DNA of 64,000 bases from Siniperca chuatsi (lineage: Eukaryota; Chordata; Actinopteri; Centrarchiformes; Sinipercidae): contig NC_058046.1 of the NCBI RefSeq assembly GCF_020085105.1, positions 14,367,175 to 14,431,174 of the forward strand, given 5' to 3'. This document shows positions 60,401 to 64,000 of this stretch, one piece after another. Positions within the stretch are counted from its first letter, which is position 1; every line of letters begins with the position of its first letter. Under the pieces are notes generated by a model. It was given only the letters and a program-made list of their open reading frames with translations. It was not told the origin of the DNA and did no database searches. A program made the position numbers and the translations under genes.

Positions 60401-63400
60401 ATAATTTCAACTGCTCTTATAATATCTACTCAGTAAGATTGATTTTCAGACCTCTGAGGTAGGGAGTTAAGAGTGCCTCGTGGCTCATAACTGCAACAGA
60501 GACAGACTGTGTGTACACTCATCTCTGAATATCCATTTGTCCACTAGAGCAGGTTAGTGACTGCACATCTAATCATTGTGTAGTGGAAAGGCTACTCTAG
60601 TGTTCAAAATGAAAAATCAGTGCACTTACAAACACATCAAGCATGGGCATAACATTTATTCACAGTAAAGTTTTGTTCCCGTGTACCTTCCTCAGGCTGC
60701 ACAGACAATCTGTGACAATCTGTCACTTCAGTATATATAGCCTTAGACAGGTGTGGATCCTAATTAGTAGTCAAGATAACCTTTACACATTATTGTTTCT
60801 ACCTTATTAGGTCACCCCTGAGGTCCTCTTAAATCCAAAGTACATACAAATCAATTAAATCTCCAAGAGTTGAACATTTCAGTCATAGTTATGAATCAAC
60901 ACATTAAGTATCATAAAGGACAGTCCAAGTATTGAATCTAAAGTAAAATAATAATGTTTTCGTATTCTCCACTCACTCTGTCATGATTGGTTCTCAGTAT
61001 ATGCACATTATTAAAAAGTGCTGATTATTAAACAAGCCATCCTTATTTCAGGAAACAAGACAAATCATCATTTTCATGTATTCTATATGGTGTCAATGAA
61101 TTCAATTTGTGGATTCAAAAGATTTCTCAACACTGTCATGTCATCTCACTGGGCATCTCATTAACTTGTTCACTTATCATAAACCTGAACACAGCAGCTG
61201 TATGTTTAACTTCTTTTTTGCTACAGGTGTGGTCATATCTCTTCACCTGATCCGAACTGTTGGCTGCCCTACATACTGTAAATCAAAGAGCAGGGATATT
61301 TGGATAAATAAATAACACGATCGTAATAATAATAAGAAAACAATTGACCCTAAAAACCTTCCCTGTCTCAACTATGAATGAAGGTGGTAGATTTAATCAT
61401 ATTATTGTAATTAACACATCTTCCACAAGTTTTGTCTCACCAGCACTCTTTCTTATCAGTTAACTGAGCAGATTTGGTTGTTATCAGACTTTTCATCAAC
61501 ACATGCACAAGTGTACGTGCTAATTGATCTCACCAGGCTGCTAAGATTTACTCCTGCAGACTGAAATTCAACAGAACACATTGTTCCAGCAAAAAAAAAC
61601 TTCCTGCAAACTGTGGCTTGCATGTTAATCAAATTTAGTAAGAAAAGATGATTATTGTTATGGAACAACGCTTGTGCTGGATATACTGAAACCAGATGTA
61701 CGATTTTTTGTTTCTACAGCGATACTACATGCTGTAGTATAAAGAGCAACTTTATTGTGTGACCGACAAGTTTCAGCTTGTGGCCCTTCATCAAGGTCAT
61801 CCAGGTGGTGTCTCACAATAAAGTTGTTCTTTATACTAAGTGTTGCTGGAGTTTTGACATTGTCAGACTATTTCTTTTCTCCATACACCATTGAAGTAGG
61901 TGAAGTTGTGCCAGAAATCCCTACTCTACTGTTTCTGCAGCGATCACATAAAACTCCACGATGGATAGAGGTCAACATGTTAATTGTTTCAATAAATGTT
62001 AAATTAATCATGTATTAAATCCTGAACCAGGGACAAGCATCAATGTACCATGGGGATTCTGCAGGTTTTGAAAGTGAAACGCACCTTCACCCAAATATGA
62101 AATGAAATCAGCTGAGTCTTTATGTGGAAAGAAAAGCTGCATTGTCTCAGCCCTCTAAAGCACATCAAAGTTATCTATCCCTATCCTAAACATCTTGGTC
62201 AAATGGAAAAAAATAGAAGGAACAATATAAAGGTATAGCAGCACATCGTCTTTTTTATATAACTATTAATTGTATGACTTAAAATCTTGACTTCATCCCA
62301 ACACATCCATTAAATACCTGCACTGCACGAACTATATCTAAAGGTCTTTTGTCAATAATTCTCAGTCTTGGTTATCAGACTGCTCAAGTTTTCACTCCTA
62401 CACACATTTACTGATCCTCCTAATAAGGAAAGGAGTCTACTTTTATAACAACGGATATATTTTTGTGTAATGATGTAATGTAGCATGCATAATCAAAAGT
62501 CAACACAGAGAAACAGAGAAACAGTTTCTCTGTAGTTCACCATATTTTCTGTTGAAAGGGGATGTAGCTGCAGGAAATGACACATTGGAGCATCACTTTA
62601 ATCCTTAATTAGATTGTCTAGAATAAAAATCTAAATGTTTCTTTGACATTTTAACTTGATTCAAACAATAAGACACACCATTGTGTCACTCTCTGATTGT
62701 ATTTGTTAATTTATTGTTCTAATGACTTAATGCCGAACATAAAATGCCAATTAAAATAAAAGGATTATTTCACTGGATAAAACCTTTCTATTGTTTTAAC
62801 CTGCTTCATTCAGTAAATCAACTGAAAACCAACAAACAACATATGTACTTGCCATTATTTTTTTATCTTTGGGATAAACTTACCCCTGTTCTGCAGCATA
62901 ATGCAGTATAATAGGGTGATGTGCTATACGTGGTTCACATAAGGATTTTTTTATTATTATAATCACCAGGTTTAGGTGGGAGCTTAGTCTCCATGGTTAC
63001 TCTGCATTTATGTGCGTTTGAGTGACATTAAAATGGTGAAATTAATTTGAAAGAAGAGAGAATTCCACAACAATGTTATTTGAACAAATGTCTTTTTAAG
63101 GGAGTAAATGTAATTTCCTAAATGAGAAATAATAATTAATAATAATAATTAGAATTTCTGAATGGCATCAAACCATGTAGTTTTAAGATAAAATGTTTCC
63201 TTTGTCAGATGAGCAACTATCCAAGGGGAAAGCATATTTCTTTATAAAAATGTTGGCGAAACATTTGCTCCATCAGACCCAGACATGAATTGAATCATTT
63301 ATGTTGTTGTTTCTGTTGTCTTAATTTGAAATCTTCAGGATCAACCAATCAGAGTAGCCAAAATAGGCAAGGTTCACGCCGCAGGAAAAGGGCTGCCACC

Positions 63401-63464
63401 TCCAGACCTGAACGTGTTTGGCCTGAAGGTGTTATTCCCTATGTCATCAGTGGTAACTTTAGTG
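51496..63464 (+). CDS. bmp1: Bone morphogenetic protein 1 / tolloid metalloprotease, N-terminal exons (gene runs off the window)
   Basis: BMP1 is a secreted astacin-family zinc metalloprotease that trims procollagen C-propeptides and cleaves the BMP antagonist chordin. Three exons are present: 51496-51640, 59756-59869 and 63339-63464, phases 1-1-1. They encode a signal peptide ([19 protein letters not shown]), the prodomain with [20 protein letters not shown], a furin site RRRKR at residues 100-104 and the start of the protease, [18 protein letters not shown] to SGNFSG. The catalytic HExxH region is beyond the right edge. R-P-E-R-V-W-P at the mature start favours BMP1 over TLL1 (R-T-E-R-I-W-P, from memory). 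The ATG is the first in the exon and opens the signal peptide directly. Intron 1 is 8.1 kb and intron 2 is 3.5 kb. Confidence 0.88.
51641..59755 (+). other. bmp1: bmp1 intron 1, no further genes seen
   Basis: An 8.1-kb intron starting GTGAGG and ending TTTCAG. Short frames on both strands lack splice context or family motifs. Apart from small A/T runs and a TG run near 52406-52418 I recognise no repeats. First introns of developmental genes often hold enhancers, but nothing specific can be pointed to here. Confidence 0.55.
59756..59869 (+). CDS. bmp1: bmp1 exon 2 (prodomain)
   Basis: The acceptor TTTCAG and phase 1 give [20 protein letters not shown], then [18 protein letters not shown] with one NHT sequon. 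The [14 protein letters not shown] block is nearly invariant across BMP1 and TLL prodomains. Donor ACAG|GTAACA. Confidence 0.9.
61735..61845. mobile_element. Short palindromic Penelope-like end fragment
   Basis: AGTATAAAGAGCAACTTTAT followed by TGTGTGAC at 61737-61764 is inverted at 61810-61838 (CACAATAAAGTTGTTCTTTA). The loop holds the complement of GACCTTGATGAAGGGCCACA and AGCTGAAAC, a motif I associate with teleost Penelope-like ends. It lies in bmp1 intron 2. The family name is from memory. Confidence 0.5.
63339..63464 (+). CDS. bmp1: bmp1 exon 3 (furin site and protease N terminus)
   Basis: [18 protein letters not shown] precedes [19 protein letters not shown]. The five-residue basic run RRRKR is a strong proprotein convertase site. 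Cleavage frees the Ala N terminus, which buries into the astacin fold on activation. The next exon is outside the window. Confidence 0.9.
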
Positions 63465-64000
63465 GTAAGTAACAATCATTTACTGATCCTGATCCTTTTT
63501 GAGGAAGACTCACTCCTGCTTTTTTAACAAAGAATATATTCATGTACAAGATTTAATGCTGCATGCATAATCTAAAGTCAACATTTATATCCTTTAAATA
63601 TCACAAATTCTCAAAACTATAAAACATTATTCCTGGATGGGATTAAAATGACAAAAAAAACAACATGTTGATGGTGTTTTGCTTCTGTAATTCACCATAT
63701 TTCCCTTTGAAAGGGGATGTTGCTGCAGAAAATAAAGTATTTAGGCATCATCTTTAACTGAGACGAATTCCTAATTCCTCCAAAATGAATAAAGAAATAA
63801 AAACATACACTGCTGTAACGTGTCATCTAGTCATGTCACTTTAATACTTTTACTTTTAAAAAACTTTGTATGATGGCAGTTGTGCTGGGTAATTGTTCAA
63901 AAGCAAAATAGGTAGTGCAATTTTTATATAATAAATACAAGATTATGAAACTTTGGAAATATTATTAAAAAGGTTTACATTATGTTGGTACACATCTCAT

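Overview
This window is vertebrate nuclear DNA, almost certainly from a teleost fish and probably a spiny-rayed (percomorph) species. The evidence is large multi-exon genes with GT-AG introns, and teleost-type interspersed repeats: a fish L2 LINE tail, a tRNA-derived SINE, Penelope-like fragments and hAT elements. There is no sign of operons, CRISPR or phage. Exons were assembled by hand from splice signals, reading phase and remembered family sequences, not by alignment.

Layout: (1) 1-4.1 kb holds an unrecognised minus-strand open frame with a downstream poly(A) signal, then intergenic DNA. (2) 4.66-28.44 kb, minus strand, is a complete 18-exon antxr1 (TEM8) gene, a single-pass cell-surface receptor with a VWA domain and a long proline-rich tail; its introns carry most of the repeats. 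(3) 29-31.4 kb is a repeat-rich spacer with a LINE reverse-transcriptase relic, a SINE and an L2 tail. (4) 30.7-33.7 kb, minus strand, holds an intact four-exon beta-microseminoprotein-like gene and, downstream, the decayed remains of a second copy. (5) 34.5-47.6 kb, plus strand, is kansl3, a subunit of the NSL histone acetyltransferase complex; all exons except the last are resolved. (6) 51.5 kb to the right edge, plus strand, is the start of bmp1 (tolloid/procollagen C-proteinase): signal peptide, prodomain and the first residues of the protease domain, after which the gene leaves the window.

The four recognised genes have unrelated jobs (matrix adhesion, a small secreted Cys-rich protein, chromatin, matrix processing). 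I see no sign that they act together. The most informative structures are insertions datable by target-site duplications: a solo LTR with a 5-bp duplication, a 1.47-kb hAT element with an 8-bp duplication inside kansl3, two palindromic Penelope-like fragments with 14- and 13-bp duplications, and a nest in a kansl3 intron in which a Penelope-like palindrome interrupts an L2 tail that itself appears to lie inside a DNA-transposon-like element. I found no convincing novel multi-gene system. The main open points are the unrecognised 5' ORF, an unidentified broken gene at 9.5-10.3 kb, a possible 87-residue N-terminal extension of kansl3 and the missing kansl3 last exon.
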